Shown piece after piece: positions 1-8,152 of a stretch of 64,000 bases of DNA. This DNA is from Amycolatopsis sp. NBC_00345 (GTDB lineage: Bacteria > Actinomycetota > Actinomycetes > Mycobacteriales > Pseudonocardiaceae). Position numbers and translations under genes: made by a program. The stretch is from positions 3,658,001-3,722,000 of the forward strand of contig NZ_CP107995.1 of NCBI RefSeq assembly GCF_036116635.1, in the 5' to 3' direction. How positions within the stretch are numbered: the stretch's first letter is position 1; each line of letters starts with the position of its first letter. Below the pieces are notes generated by a model. The model did not search any database. It was given only the letters and a program-made list of their open reading frames with translations, and was not told where the DNA came from.

Positions 1-467
1 ATCGTGCGTGGTCCCGTGACACCGGCAAGACGGCGGCGGGCCCAAGACAGCGTGCACGGGTCCCACACGGCGTCACGCTCCAGCAGCAGTCGCAGCAGAC
101 GAAATTCACCCGGCACTTGTTGCATCTCCTTCCACACAGTGGCGAACGGCCATCGCTGCAGTTGAGCTCGCATCCCCTCGGCCCAGATCTGCCATGTGGA
201 GTCACCAATCCAGCCCTTCTCGCGAAGTTCCAGCTGGTCCTCGCACAACCGCACGTACGCCCGCATCACTCTCTCGTCATCTTCACCGACGTCCCGCATC
301 GGCACCCCACGCAGCGCATCAAGCGACAGCTTGTCCATCAACGCCCAGTAGCGTTGAACGTAGAGCGTCTCGAACTGACGGCGACGTTGCTGCTGCGATG
401 CCCGCAGCGACAGCATCGCCAGGAACACGCTCACCGTCGTGATGACGCTGGCGATGTTCTGGATCAC
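1..467 (-). CDS. Membrane-anchored hypothetical protein, partial (3' end off the window)
   Basis: Reading the minus strand from a GTG at 467 gives an open frame of about 155 codons that runs off the left edge without a stop. A GAGGTGG ribosome binding site lies about 5 nt upstream of the GTG, which decides the start. The first 20 or so residues (IQNIASVITTVSVFLAMLSL) form one hydrophobic segment, followed at once by a basic, glutamine-rich stretch (RASQQQRRRQFETLYVQRYW) and a charged soluble domain rich in Trp, Glu and Arg. This suggests a single-pass membrane protein with a cytoplasmic domain. I do not recognise the family; it resembles small uncharacterised actinobacterial proteins with this layout. 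Codon use (CTG, GCG, CGT) is consistent with real coding sequence, and the plus-strand frames here look like shadows. Confidence 0.55.
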   Translation of the reverse strand, partial: MIQNIASVITTVSVFLAMLSLRASQQQRRRQFETLYVQRYWALMDKLSLDALRGVPMRDVGEDDERVMRAYVRLCEDQLELREKGWIGDSTWQIWAEGMRAQLQRWPFATVWKEMQQVPGEFRLLRLLLERDAVWDPCTLSWARRRLAGVTGPRT

Positions 468-952
468 ACGTCCACCTCACCCGAAGCAGAGCCACCGTCG
501 AGAAGGCAGCCCCATCTCACGGGTTGCTTACACGGCGGCCGTGCCTGGAGCGCAGACCACGCGAAGGCGCCGAGGCCACCACCGCGCCGGGTAAAGGTGT
601 GCCACGTCGTCATCGCCATTTCAATCACGCCAGTGCTGTCGATCCCGGCACGAGAAACGTCACCACGACCGCGGCTGATGTGACCAAACTGAAATGGTCA
701 TCTGCTGCTCTGGCAGGCGGCCACAGCCACCACGGGTTCCGCACAAATGCGCGGCGCAGACGGCCCAGTCCAGCTCGTCGACAGCCCGGCTGACACATGG
801 CGCACTGGAGCGTGGTTTCGATCAGCACCAGTTGCTCACCGACCGCGACGGCCAGCGACGCTCGGCCTTCGGCACCGGCCTCGGCCGCGGCGACCTGCTG
901 GCCGCACGCTCCCGCCGCCCACTACGCTTCGGGCGACCGGACCGCCCGTGGA
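468..952. other. Gene-poor stretch, no supported gene
   Basis: About 485 bases between the partial membrane protein and the DUF2637-like remnant. Open frames exist on both strands but none has a plausible start with a ribosome binding site, a recognisable motif or consistent codon bias. Given the decayed gene next to it, I read this as eroded DNA rather than a regulatory region. Confidence 0.4.
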
Positions 953-1293
953 TCACAGGTGGTGCGTACCGACTGCGGCTTCCGACGGAAGTTCGACAAC
1001 CTGTTCCACCTCCGCCTCAGACCGCGGACTCGACAACTCAATCGAGCTGGCCAAAGCCAGCTCGCGCGATAGCGCTGGACCGACGTCCGCCCAGCCGATC
1101 AACAGCAGCGGGCCTACGGCGTCAAACAACGCTCGCCCGACGTCACCCGCGATGAGTGGCTCAGCAACGTTCAGCGCGGGTGACGATGCTCGACGCCACC
1201 AGCAACCGCTGCGCTGGCCGGACCGCTTCCGCCCCGGCGCCGCGAGTCGCCGGATGGCGGATAGCGATCAACAGGCCGAGCACGGAAATTGAA
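953..1293 (-). pseudogene. DUF2637-like membrane protein remnant, frameshifted and 5'-truncated
   Basis: The minus strand carries two overlapping frames that join into one familiar sequence. The upstream frame (about 1290 to 1180) reads GLLIAIRHPA then RPAQRLLVASSIVT. Near 1180 the sense continues in a second frame as ALNVAEPLIAGDVGRALF and AVGPLLLIGWADVGPAL, ending at TGA 953-955. From memory, this block resembles the membrane domain of DUF2637 proteins, which are common on actinobacterial plasmids and integrative elements. One frameshift joins the pieces, and the expected N-terminal helices are absent, so the gene is broken. Together with the eroded flanks it suggests the residue of an old mobile element. 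Family assignment is from recalled motif similarity, not a search. Confidence 0.5.
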
Positions 1294-1757
1294 CCTTCTC
1301 GAAACACACCTTCGCTTTCCGTTCCATGCGCTGTCCCAGGAGCCACTCGGTCATGACGACCGACCTCGGACATCGCCCAAGCCTGGTAGACACCTCATTC
1401 CGAGACACAGCGCGCCTACGCTGATTGCATATGCGAACACCATGAGCATCTCGCGATCAGCCCGCCGGAGCTCAGGCTGTCATCAAGGGCGACCTGGCCA
1501 AGCTGCCGGATCACGCCGACCAGCTCGTGCGCGACGAGGTTCGACCGCCACTCGTTGTCCGCAGCCTGGAAGTCACGGGCCCGATCACACCCGCGCCGTC
1601 CGGCGGCACCGGTTCGGGACGACCGGGCTCCCGCCGCGGCATGATCGGTTACGATCGGCTGCCAGCCAGCGGAAACCACTCACGATGGATGCACACAGTG
1701 ACCGGCGGACCACACGTCTCAGTACCCATCGGGCTCCATGCATCCCGCTGGACCACC
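1294..1757. other. Upstream region of the repeat-containing gene, no separate gene supported
   Basis: The frame of the downstream gene stays open upstream to a TGA near 1441 and could start at a GTG at 1527 or an ATG at 1641. The predicted peptide over this stretch is low in hydrophobic periodicity and unlike the start of the family. I see no other gene. The stretch probably holds the promoter and leader of the gene beginning at 1758. Confidence 0.35.
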
Positions 1758-3425
1758 ATGGCTCCGCAACGGTCGGTCCTGCTCGTAGCCCACAACGTGA
1801 CCACGGTGAACCGATTGCTGGACGTGCTCCCCGCGTTCGAGAACGACCCCCGCATCCAGCTCGTGGTCACCGCGATCGACGCCGACCCCTTCCAGGATGG
1901 CCTCGCGAAAGCGCTCATCGGCACCGGCCTCATCACCATCCCCTGGGAACAGGCGAAAAACACCCCGTTCGACCTGGCCATCAGCGCCAGCAACCACGGC
2001 GACCTGGCCGACATCCCGGCGCGCCGAGTGATCTTGTCCCACGGAATTGGATATACTAAATACCCTCCGACCAGGGACCAGGGACCAGGGACCAGGGACC
2101 AGGGACCAGGGACCAGGGACCAGGGACCAGGGACCAGGGACCAGGGACCATTCGGCCTCTCGCCGGAATGGCTGCTCAGCGGTGGCGTACCGATAGCGGA
2201 CGCGTTCGTGCTGTCGCATACCGATCAGCTCCGCCTCCTCGAAGAAACCGTCCCCGCCGCCGCACCGACGGGTGTGGTGGCCGGAGATCCGTGCCTGGAC
2301 CGGATTCAGGCCAGCCTGCCGTTGCGGCAGCGGTACCGGGCCGCGCTCGGCATCGGTGACCGCGCACTGGTCCTGCTGACCTCGACCTGGTCCCGGCGTT
2401 CGCTGCTGGGCGCGAGGCCCAACCTCCCCCGGGAGCTGCTCTCCGAGCTGTCCCCGGACTCCCACGTCGTGGCCCTGGTACTGCACCCGAACATCACGCA
2501 CGGCCAGGGAGCAGCCTCCGTCCGGCAGTGGTACGCCGACTGCCTCCGCTCCGGCATGCTGATTCTCGACGAAGTGGACGGCTGGCGGGCCGGTCTCGTC
2601 GCCGCGGACGTGGTCATCGGCGACGTCGGCTCGGTGAGCGGGTATGGCGCGGCCATCGGACGACCGACTCTGATCGGCGCGTTCGACAAGGTGCCGCCGA
2701 ACACAGCGATCGCCGCGCTCGGCGCCATCGCACCTCGGTTACCACTCCACGGCCCCTACATGCCGGCCATCGCGACCGCTAGCGCTACCTCGGCGTCAGA
2801 GCTGTTCGCACCAGTGACGGAACTCGCGACCTCCGCCCCGGGAGAGTCGCTTTCCTTGCTGCGCACATGTTTCTACGAACTGATGGACCTGACGGAGCCG
2901 AAGCACGAAGTCGCGATCGCGCCGGTCTCTTCCATCGACATCGCCACCCGCTACGACGGGGCCGGTGCTCACTTCGTGCACCACGAGGTCGACGTCGAAC
3001 GACGGCTCGTGCGGTTGTCCCGCCGGCCGGCCGAGGTTCAGCGGTCGGGCCGGGACGACGACACCGACCTCCACCTCAGCAGCTCCGTCGACTACCCGAT
3101 CAGGTCGCTTCGCACCGGCTCGGCGGTGCTCACCTGCCGGCCGGAGGATCCGGGCACCGACCGCGAAGGCTGGCACCAGAACGTCTTCGCCCGGCATCCC
3201 CGATGTTCGGTCAGCGCAGTCCCCGCCGGGGAGACGGTGATCGCCCAGCTCAGGTCCGGGCCCACGCTCACGCTCACGGCACCGGCGGTCCCGCCGGAGG
3301 TGCTCGCCTCCATCCCGCACGCGTGGCGAGCAGCCGGACTCGATCCACTCGAACTCGCCCCCGGCGTCCTGCTCGTGCTGTCCGGCAACGAGCACCAGGT
3401 CGCGGTGACGGCCGGCCCCCGATAG
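1758..3425 (+). CDS. CDP-glycerol glycerophosphotransferase-like protein with in-frame heptanucleotide repeat insertion
   Basis: About 555 residues with a Rossmann-type GT-B architecture. An N-terminal half begins RSVLLVAHNVTTVNRLLDV, and a C-terminal half holds VVAGDPCLDRI, LVLLTSTWSRRSL, VVALVLHPNI and a donor-site-like VVIGDVGSVSGYGAAIGRP. These resemble CDP-glycerol/TagB-type or epimerase-fold transferases of actinomycetes, which build or modify cell-surface polymers. Between ILSHGIGYTKY and FGLSPEWLLSGG, residues about 104-131 are encoded by 11.7 copies of the 7-base unit GACCAGG. Translated in rotation this gives repeats of TRDQGPG. Three 7-mers equal seven codons, so the tract is in frame only at certain copy numbers. 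The start is uncertain: ATG 1758 matches where conserved sequence begins, though no strong ribosome binding site precedes it, and GTG 1527 is an alternative. It ends 8 nt before the convergent NB-ARC gene. Confidence 0.65.
   Translation: MAPQRSVLLVAHNVTTVNRLLDVLPAFENDPRIQLVVTAIDADPFQDGLAKALIGTGLITIPWEQAKNTPFDLAISASNHGDLADIPARRVILSHGIGYTKYPPTRDQGPGTRDQGPGTRDQGPGTRDQGPFGLSPEWLLSGGVPIADAFVLSHTDQLRLLEETVPAAAPTGVVAGDPCLDRIQASLPLRQRYRAALGIGDRALVLLTSTWSRRSLLGARPNLPRELLSELSPDSHVVALVLHPNITHGQGAASVRQWYADCLRSGMLILDEVDGWRAGLVAADVVIGDVGSVSGYGAAIGRPTLIGAFDKVPPNTAIAALGAIAPRLPLHGPYMPAIATASATSASELFAPVTELATSAPGESLSLLRTCFYELMDLTEPKHEVAIAPVSSIDIATRYDGAGAHFVHHEVDVERRLVRLSRRPAEVQRSGRDDDTDLHLSSSVDYPIRSLRTGSAVLTCRPEDPGTDREGWHQNVFARHPRCSVSAVPAGETVIAQLRSGPTLTLTAPAVPPEVLASIPHAWRAAGLDPLELAPGVLLVLSGNEHQVAVTAGPR
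2069..2150. repeat. Heptanucleotide tandem repeat (GACCAGG)n, 11.7 copies, inside a coding region
   Basis: The 82-base tract is a perfect uninterrupted array of the 7-mer GACCAGG, ending in a partial GACCA. It lies inside the CDP-glycerol-transferase-like gene. Because 7 is not a multiple of 3, gain or loss of one or two units would shift the frame, while three units would only add or remove seven residues. Perfect identity of all copies implies recent expansion or ongoing slippage. Confidence 0.97.
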
Positions 3426-3433
3426 GAGCCGGG

Positions 3434-5368
3434 TTACCCCTCGGCCTGGCCGCGCAGCTCCTTCGCACGATCGCGATAGGCACGGGCTTCCCCCGGCCGC
3501 TGCTGCGAGCCAGCCAGGTCGCCGAGCTTGTCGAGCACGTCGGCCGCGTTCTTCGGCATCGCCCGCCGTTCGTAGATGGTGCCGGCTGTCAGCCATCGTG
3601 CCTCCGCTGCGGGCTCATCACCGGCTTTCAGCTCCAGGTCGCCGAGCAGCTCTTCGCAACGGGCGAGGTTCGGTGCATCCCGATCCTGCTGGGCGAAGTA
3701 CTCCTTCGCTTGGCTCAGCGCGAGTTCGGCGTCGTCGAAGGACTCCAGTTTCCACGCCACCCGGGCCAGGTGCATCCGCAGCAGCGCGGCGGCCCGTTGT
3801 TCCTGGACGGGGTCATCCATGAGGTCCACTGTGGACAATGCCAGAGTCAGCGAATCCCGTGCTTCCGTGAGGCGGCCGAGGCCTTCGTAACCAAGCCCCA
3901 TCCACTCGTGCGCGCTCGAAGTTCCCGGCGCGTACCCGGTGCCGAGGGCGGCGGCCGCGAACCGCACCGCGGCTTCGCCCTCGCCGAGCTGCTCGTGCAG
4001 GCCGGCCAGGTCCCGGTTGAGCTGCCACTGCACCGGTGCCGTCCGAGCGAAGTCCAGCGCACGGACGTAAAGGTCGATCAGCGCGGCGGTCCGGCGGGTC
4101 TGGTAAGCAAACGAGTAGAGCGCAGCGGGAACCGCCACGGCGAGATCGAACCAGCCGAATTCCGTGCAGCTGTGTGCTGCGGTGAGCAGGTTCAGCCATT
4201 CGACCGTGTACTCCTGGGACGCCTTATCGGCATCGTCGTATGCCGACTCGATCGACGCGTAGAGCGCTTCGGACCCCTGCGGTACCGGTCGCGGGGCGTA
4301 GGCGCGGTCCAATGCGATCGCACGCCGGGCCAGCCAAGTGGTCGCGCGCTCGGCCACCTCCTGGGCCTGCTCGGGCGACTTCTCCGCGGCGCATTTCGCC
4401 GCGTGCTCGCGGAGAAGGTAATGGAAGCGGTAACGCCCGGCGCCGCAGTCCTCGATCAAGAACCGCCGGACCAGCTTCGCCAGCCGGCGCCGCGCTTCCC
4501 GCTGGGTACAGCCGAGCACCTCCGCCGAAATCGCCAGGCCGAAGTCGGCCACCGGCATCGCGCCCCACGCCCGGTAGTCGGTCTGCTCATCGTCGGGAAG
4601 GTCGCGGTAGATGGCGTCGAAGACCCGCTCGACCGACACCTCCTCATCCTGTTCGAGGTCGGCCAGGCCCAGCGTCGCGACCAGTTCGTGCGGGTCCTCC
4701 TCGCCGCTGATGATGCGCCCGGCGCCGACTTTCAGCGCCAAGGGCAGGCCTGTGCACTTCGCGCACAGCATCCTGATGACCTCGTCCGGCACCGCGCCCG
4801 CGCCGCCCATCGCCGTGATCAGCTCACCCACCGCGGCGACGTCGAAACCGGTGAGCACGATCCGGGTGAACCCGGCGGCCGCGAGCTCGTCGTGCCGGCT
4901 CCGGCTGGTGACGATCACCAGGGCGTTGGAGACGTCGCCGAGCAGCTCCTCGACCTGCCCGGACAGGCTCACGTCGTCGATCACCAGCACCATCCGCTTG
5001 CGGGCGAGCAGGCGGCGGGCGACCGCGAGCAGGTCTTCCGGCGCCGCGGGGATCTCCGCCGCCGGTGTGCCGAACTGGACCAGCACCTGCCGGGCGAGAT
5101 CCTCCGGTGGCACGACCATCCGGGCCGCCGACCCGTGCGCGTCGAGGAACAGCCCACCGTCCGGGTAGTCCCTCAGCAGCAAGTACGCCAGGTGGACCGC
5201 CAGGGTAGTCTTGCCGATCGCCGGAGGGCCTGTCACGTGCAGCAGTGTGGGCCGCCCGTCGGCGCGCGCGGTTGCCTGCCCCGCCGTCGCGAGCGCGATC
5301 GGGGCGGCCCGGTCCACGCACAACGGATCCCGGGGCAGTGTCCACGGCGCAGCTGGCTGTTCGGTCAC
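3434..5368 (-). CDS. NB-ARC (STAND) NTPase with C-terminal TPR region
   Basis: A 644-residue STAND-type P-loop ATPase. Visible elements are a Walker A loop GPPAIGKTT (residues 47-55), Walker B LVIDDVS near 130, the sensor stretch VIVTSRSR near 152-158 and the GLPLAL motif at 207-212. A winged-helix-like segment follows, and from about residue 400 there are repeated helical pairs (for example ALGTGYAPGTSSAHEWMGLG) typical of TPRs. This is the core of AfsR/SARP regulators, but no SARP winged-helix or BTAD domain precedes the NTPase, and no other effector domain is seen. It may act as a signalling switch or scaffold. The start is GTG 5368 because GGAGGG lies 6 nt upstream; an ATG at 5455 would overlap the preceding glycosyltransferase. 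It is the last gene of a same-strand run beginning at 9037. Confidence 0.8.
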   Translation of the reverse strand: MTEQPAAPWTLPRDPLCVDRAAPIALATAGQATARADGRPTLLHVTGPPAIGKTTLAVHLAYLLLRDYPDGGLFLDAHGSAARMVVPPEDLARQVLVQFGTPAAEIPAAPEDLLAVARRLLARKRMVLVIDDVSLSGQVEELLGDVSNALVIVTSRSRHDELAAAGFTRIVLTGFDVAAVGELITAMGGAGAVPDEVIRMLCAKCTGLPLALKVGAGRIISGEEDPHELVATLGLADLEQDEEVSVERVFDAIYRDLPDDEQTDYRAWGAMPVADFGLAISAEVLGCTQREARRRLAKLVRRFLIEDCGAGRYRFHYLLREHAAKCAAEKSPEQAQEVAERATTWLARRAIALDRAYAPRPVPQGSEALYASIESAYDDADKASQEYTVEWLNLLTAAHSCTEFGWFDLAVAVPAALYSFAYQTRRTAALIDLYVRALDFARTAPVQWQLNRDLAGLHEQLGEGEAAVRFAAAALGTGYAPGTSSAHEWMGLGYEGLGRLTEARDSLTLALSTVDLMDDPVQEQRAAALLRMHLARVAWKLESFDDAELALSQAKEYFAQQDRDAPNLARCEELLGDLELKAGDEPAAEARWLTAGTIYERRAMPKNAADVLDKLGDLAGSQQRPGEARAYRDRAKELRGQAEG

Positions 5369-5430
5369 GCGTGTCCCTCCTTCGAGCGTGCGGCCGACTT
5401 TATCGAGAATGTCGACGTTCCGTAGCGGAT

Positions 5431-6471
5431 TCAGCACATGCGGCGTACAGCCCACAGGTCCAGCAACTGCTCCGCCGCAGCCGCGGCACCGGGCGCGGAC
5501 GACACCAGCTCCCGCAACCGGCGGACATCGGCAGCCACCCGGGCGGTGCCCACCAGCCGCTCCACCCGCTCGCGCACCTCATGCGCGCCTCCGGCCGGCG
5601 CCGCGACCCCCAGCGCGATCAGTCTGGCGGCCGTCCGGCTCTGTTCACGGCTGCGGGGCGCGAGCAGCATGGGCACCCCCGCCGACGCGGCTTCCAGGAC
5701 CGAGTTCATCCCGCCGTGGGTGACGAGGACGTCGGCGCGGCGGACGAGGTCCGCCTGGGGAATCGACCGCGAGGCAAACACGTTGCCGGGCAAGCGCCCG
5801 AGGGCCCCGACCGGCACCGCGCCCGTGGCCAGCACCACCAGCCAGTCGGTGCCGCGGAACGACCGGATGACCGCGGTGAGCTCGGCGGCCCGGCGCGCGA
5901 AGACCGTTCCGTAGGACACCACGGCCAGCCGTCGCGCCGGCCGTTCATGGACGATAGGCGGGACCGCTTCCCGAAGCCCGCCCAGCAACGGACCGAGGAA
6001 CCGGACCGGACCGGCGTTCCGGCGGTTCCCGGGCGTCAGCTCGGCCAATCCGTTGACCAATGCCGGTTCCGCGCCGAGGAACCGCGGCGACGTGGTCCAC
6101 AGCCACGCGGCGGGCGCCCCGGAGCAGAGCGAGCGCAACCACCGCGCATGCGGGTCGAGCACCACCAGCGAGGGCGGGCCCGCCCTCAACTCTTGCTGCC
6201 ACACCAGCCGGAACTCTTCGGCGATGCGGCGCCGCTCGGTCGCTGACCGGTACCGGTCAGCGAGGTCCGCGGGTCGCCAGCCCGGCGCCACCCGTGCCCC
6301 GCCCGCGGGACCCGTGACAACCGGGACCGCACCCGCCGCACGTACCGCGCCGGCGTATTCGGCGGCCACGACCACCCGCACCGACGCTCCCCGCCGCACC
6401 AACTCCGCGGCGACCGCCAGGAACGGGCTCACATGGCCCCGAGCCGGATACGGCACCAGCAGGATCCCCAC
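5431..6471 (-). CDS. UDP-glycosyltransferase of the macrolide-glycosyltransferase (GT1) type
   Basis: 346 residues from GTG 6471. The N-terminus GILLVPYPARGHVSPFLAVA is the acceptor-binding start of GT1 enzymes. Near the C-terminus HGGMNSVLEAASAGVPMLL (residues 252-270) with PRSREQ just after matches the nucleotide-sugar binding signature, including the His-Gly-Gly and the Glu-Gln pair. It should transfer a sugar from an NDP-sugar to a small hydrophobic acceptor in the cytoplasm. The protein is somewhat shorter than typical family members (about 390-420 residues). It follows the CocE-type hydrolase by 40 nt and precedes the NB-ARC gene by 62 nt, so co-transcription is likely. The acceptor cannot be deduced. 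Confidence 0.82.
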   Translation of the reverse strand: MGILLVPYPARGHVSPFLAVAAELVRRGASVRVVVAAEYAGAVRAAGAVPVVTGPAGGARVAPGWRPADLADRYRSATERRRIAEEFRLVWQQELRAGPPSLVVLDPHARWLRSLCSGAPAAWLWTTSPRFLGAEPALVNGLAELTPGNRRNAGPVRFLGPLLGGLREAVPPIVHERPARRLAVVSYGTVFARRAAELTAVIRSFRGTDWLVVLATGAVPVGALGRLPGNVFASRSIPQADLVRRADVLVTHGGMNSVLEAASAGVPMLLAPRSREQSRTAARLIALGVAAPAGGAHEVRERVERLVGTARVAADVRRLRELVSSAPGAAAAAEQLLDLWAVRRMC

Positions 6472-6511
6472 CGACGAAAGGATACCGGGCCGAGCCGTCC
6501 GGGCGCGGTCG

Positions 6512-8140
6512 TCACTGCATCGGCAGGGTGATGGTCGAGCCGGGCAGGATCTCGTAGTCGATCCTGGTGAGCCGGGACGCCGTGGCGAGGGGTTCACCTG
6601 TGCCGGTGTTGCGGGCGTACTGCGGGAACGAGCCGCCGGAGACCTGGACCCGCAGCCGGTGTCCCGGCTTGAACCGCCACGCCGTCGGCCACATCGTCAC
6701 CTCGGCCGAGCGGACACCGTCTTCGCCGGCCGGGTGGTCCTGCGGGGTGAGGCGCCGCAGCCCGTCGCACACGTTGATCGAGCGGCCCTCCGGGTCGACG
6801 TCGCAGAGCCGGACGAACACGTCGGCGTGTTCCGTGCTCGTGCGCAGGCTGATCCGGGCGGACACCGGGCCGATCGCCTCGAGTGGCCGGGTCAGCACCT
6901 CGCCGGTGTGGACGAGCACGTCCGGCCGGGCCTCCAGCTTCGTGTTGTCCTTGCGGCCGGCGGATTTCGGGTCCAGGGTCGGCCCGCCGGTGGTGGGTGT
7001 CGGGTCCGCCGGGTCGTAGGTGAACCGGCCTGCCCCCTCGCGGGCCGGTTCACCCGCCAGGCCGCCGTCCGGCCGGAGGTACCACGACTGGCCGGTGGTG
7101 CCCGGTGGCGGGTACTCGGGATAGTCACGCCACTCGTCCGCGCCGCCGACGTGGAGGCGCACCGGCAGCTCACGCAACGCGCTGGTGTCCCCCGTGACGT
7201 GCGCCTTGAACCAGGCGATCGCTTCCGGGATCGCGGTGCCCGCCTGCTTGAACTCGACGTGCGCCCAAGGGCCGACGGTCAGCCGGGGATTACGGCCGGC
7301 GGCGCGCATCGCGGCGTAGTCGGCCAGCATGCCGGGGACCAGGATGTCCAGCCAGCCACCGAAAAACGTGGTCGGGGCGGTGATCTCCCCGATCCGGTGC
7401 CGGTGGCCGCGCTCGGTCCGCCAGTAGGGCTTCTCCGGGTCGTTGTTGACCAGCCAGTCCCCGAAGAAGCCGACGTCCTTGCCCGTCCCCCGTTCGGCGG
7501 CTTCGGACAACGGGAGGTGGCTCATCGCTTTCTGCGCCCGTTTGTCGCCGAGGATCTCGCCGAGGTCGGCGCGCAGCGGGCTCTTGCGTTCGAGGGTGAC
7601 GGTCCGCGCGGTCCAGCCGAGGGCCGCGCCCAGCAGGAACGACCCGCCGCTGTAGAGGACATCGGCGGAGTTCGAGCCGATGATCATCGGGTACAGGGCG
7701 GTGATCCGGTCACCGGCGTCCGGCGCGATGGCCAGCTGCACGTACCCCAGGTAGCTGGCGCCGAAGGTCACCACTTTCCCGTTGTGCCACGGCTGTTTCT
7801 CCAGCCAGTCGAGCGTGGCCAGCCCGTCGCGCTTGTCGTCGGCGAACGGAGAGAACTCTCCTCCCGCGCCGTCGGTTCCCCGGACGGTCGCCATCAGGAC
7901 GATGAAACCGCGCTCCGCGAAACTCTGGTGGATCAGGCGGCTGAGCAATCCGTTTCGCCCGTACGGTGTGCGCACCAGCAACGTCGGCGCGTTCGGCACC
8001 CCACGTGGTTCGTACAGGTCCGCGACCAGCTCCACGCCGTCATAGGCGGGAATCCGGAGATCCTTGGTGACCTTGAGCTTCCGGGTGACCGGCGGCGGCA
8101 GTTTCAGTGCCCGTTCGAAGATCCGGCTCTGCAACGACAT
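6512..8140 (-). CDS. CocE/NonD-family hydrolase (X-Pro dipeptidyl-peptidase-like acyl hydrolase)
   Basis: A 542-residue protein with the CocE/NonD layout. It has an alpha/beta-hydrolase domain with nucleophile motif GASYLG (Ser129), a second part containing GGWLDILVPG, and a C-terminal jelly-roll domain (TMWPTAWRFKPGHRLRVQVS) usual for the family. The oxyanion region is the VRGTDGAGG segment at about 87-94. Full length relative to known members (about 550-570). No signal peptide is seen, so it is probably cytoplasmic and acts on ester or amide bonds of small molecules. ATG 8140 is preceded by GGAGG. The gene begins 12 nt after the M24 gene stop, so the two are almost certainly co-transcribed. 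Confidence 0.88.
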   Translation of the reverse strand: MSLQSRIFERALKLPPPVTRKLKVTKDLRIPAYDGVELVADLYEPRGVPNAPTLLVRTPYGRNGLLSRLIHQSFAERGFIVLMATVRGTDGAGGEFSPFADDKRDGLATLDWLEKQPWHNGKVVTFGASYLGYVQLAIAPDAGDRITALYPMIIGSNSADVLYSGGSFLLGAALGWTARTVTLERKSPLRADLGEILGDKRAQKAMSHLPLSEAAERGTGKDVGFFGDWLVNNDPEKPYWRTERGHRHRIGEITAPTTFFGGWLDILVPGMLADYAAMRAAGRNPRLTVGPWAHVEFKQAGTAIPEAIAWFKAHVTGDTSALRELPVRLHVGGADEWRDYPEYPPPGTTGQSWYLRPDGGLAGEPAREGAGRFTYDPADPTPTTGGPTLDPKSAGRKDNTKLEARPDVLVHTGEVLTRPLEAIGPVSARISLRTSTEHADVFVRLCDVDPEGRSINVCDGLRRLTPQDHPAGEDGVRSAEVTMWPTAWRFKPGHRLRVQVSGGSFPQYARNTGTGEPLATASRLTRIDYEILPGSTITLPMQ

Positions 8141-8152
8141 GGTTCCTCCGGT

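Noticed and set aside
694..1155. Plus-strand 153-codon frame as a gene
   Set aside because: Overlaps the DUF2637-like fossil antisense and shows no motif or start signal.
2069..2150. CRISPR-like or promoter repeat array
   Set aside because: Units are 7 bp, contiguous and without spacers, and lie inside an open coding frame.
2867..5425. Very long plus-strand open frame over the NB-ARC gene
   Set aside because: It is antisense to a protein with P-loop and GLPLAL motifs; its translation is Arg/Pro-rich with no motif. Shadow caused by high GC.
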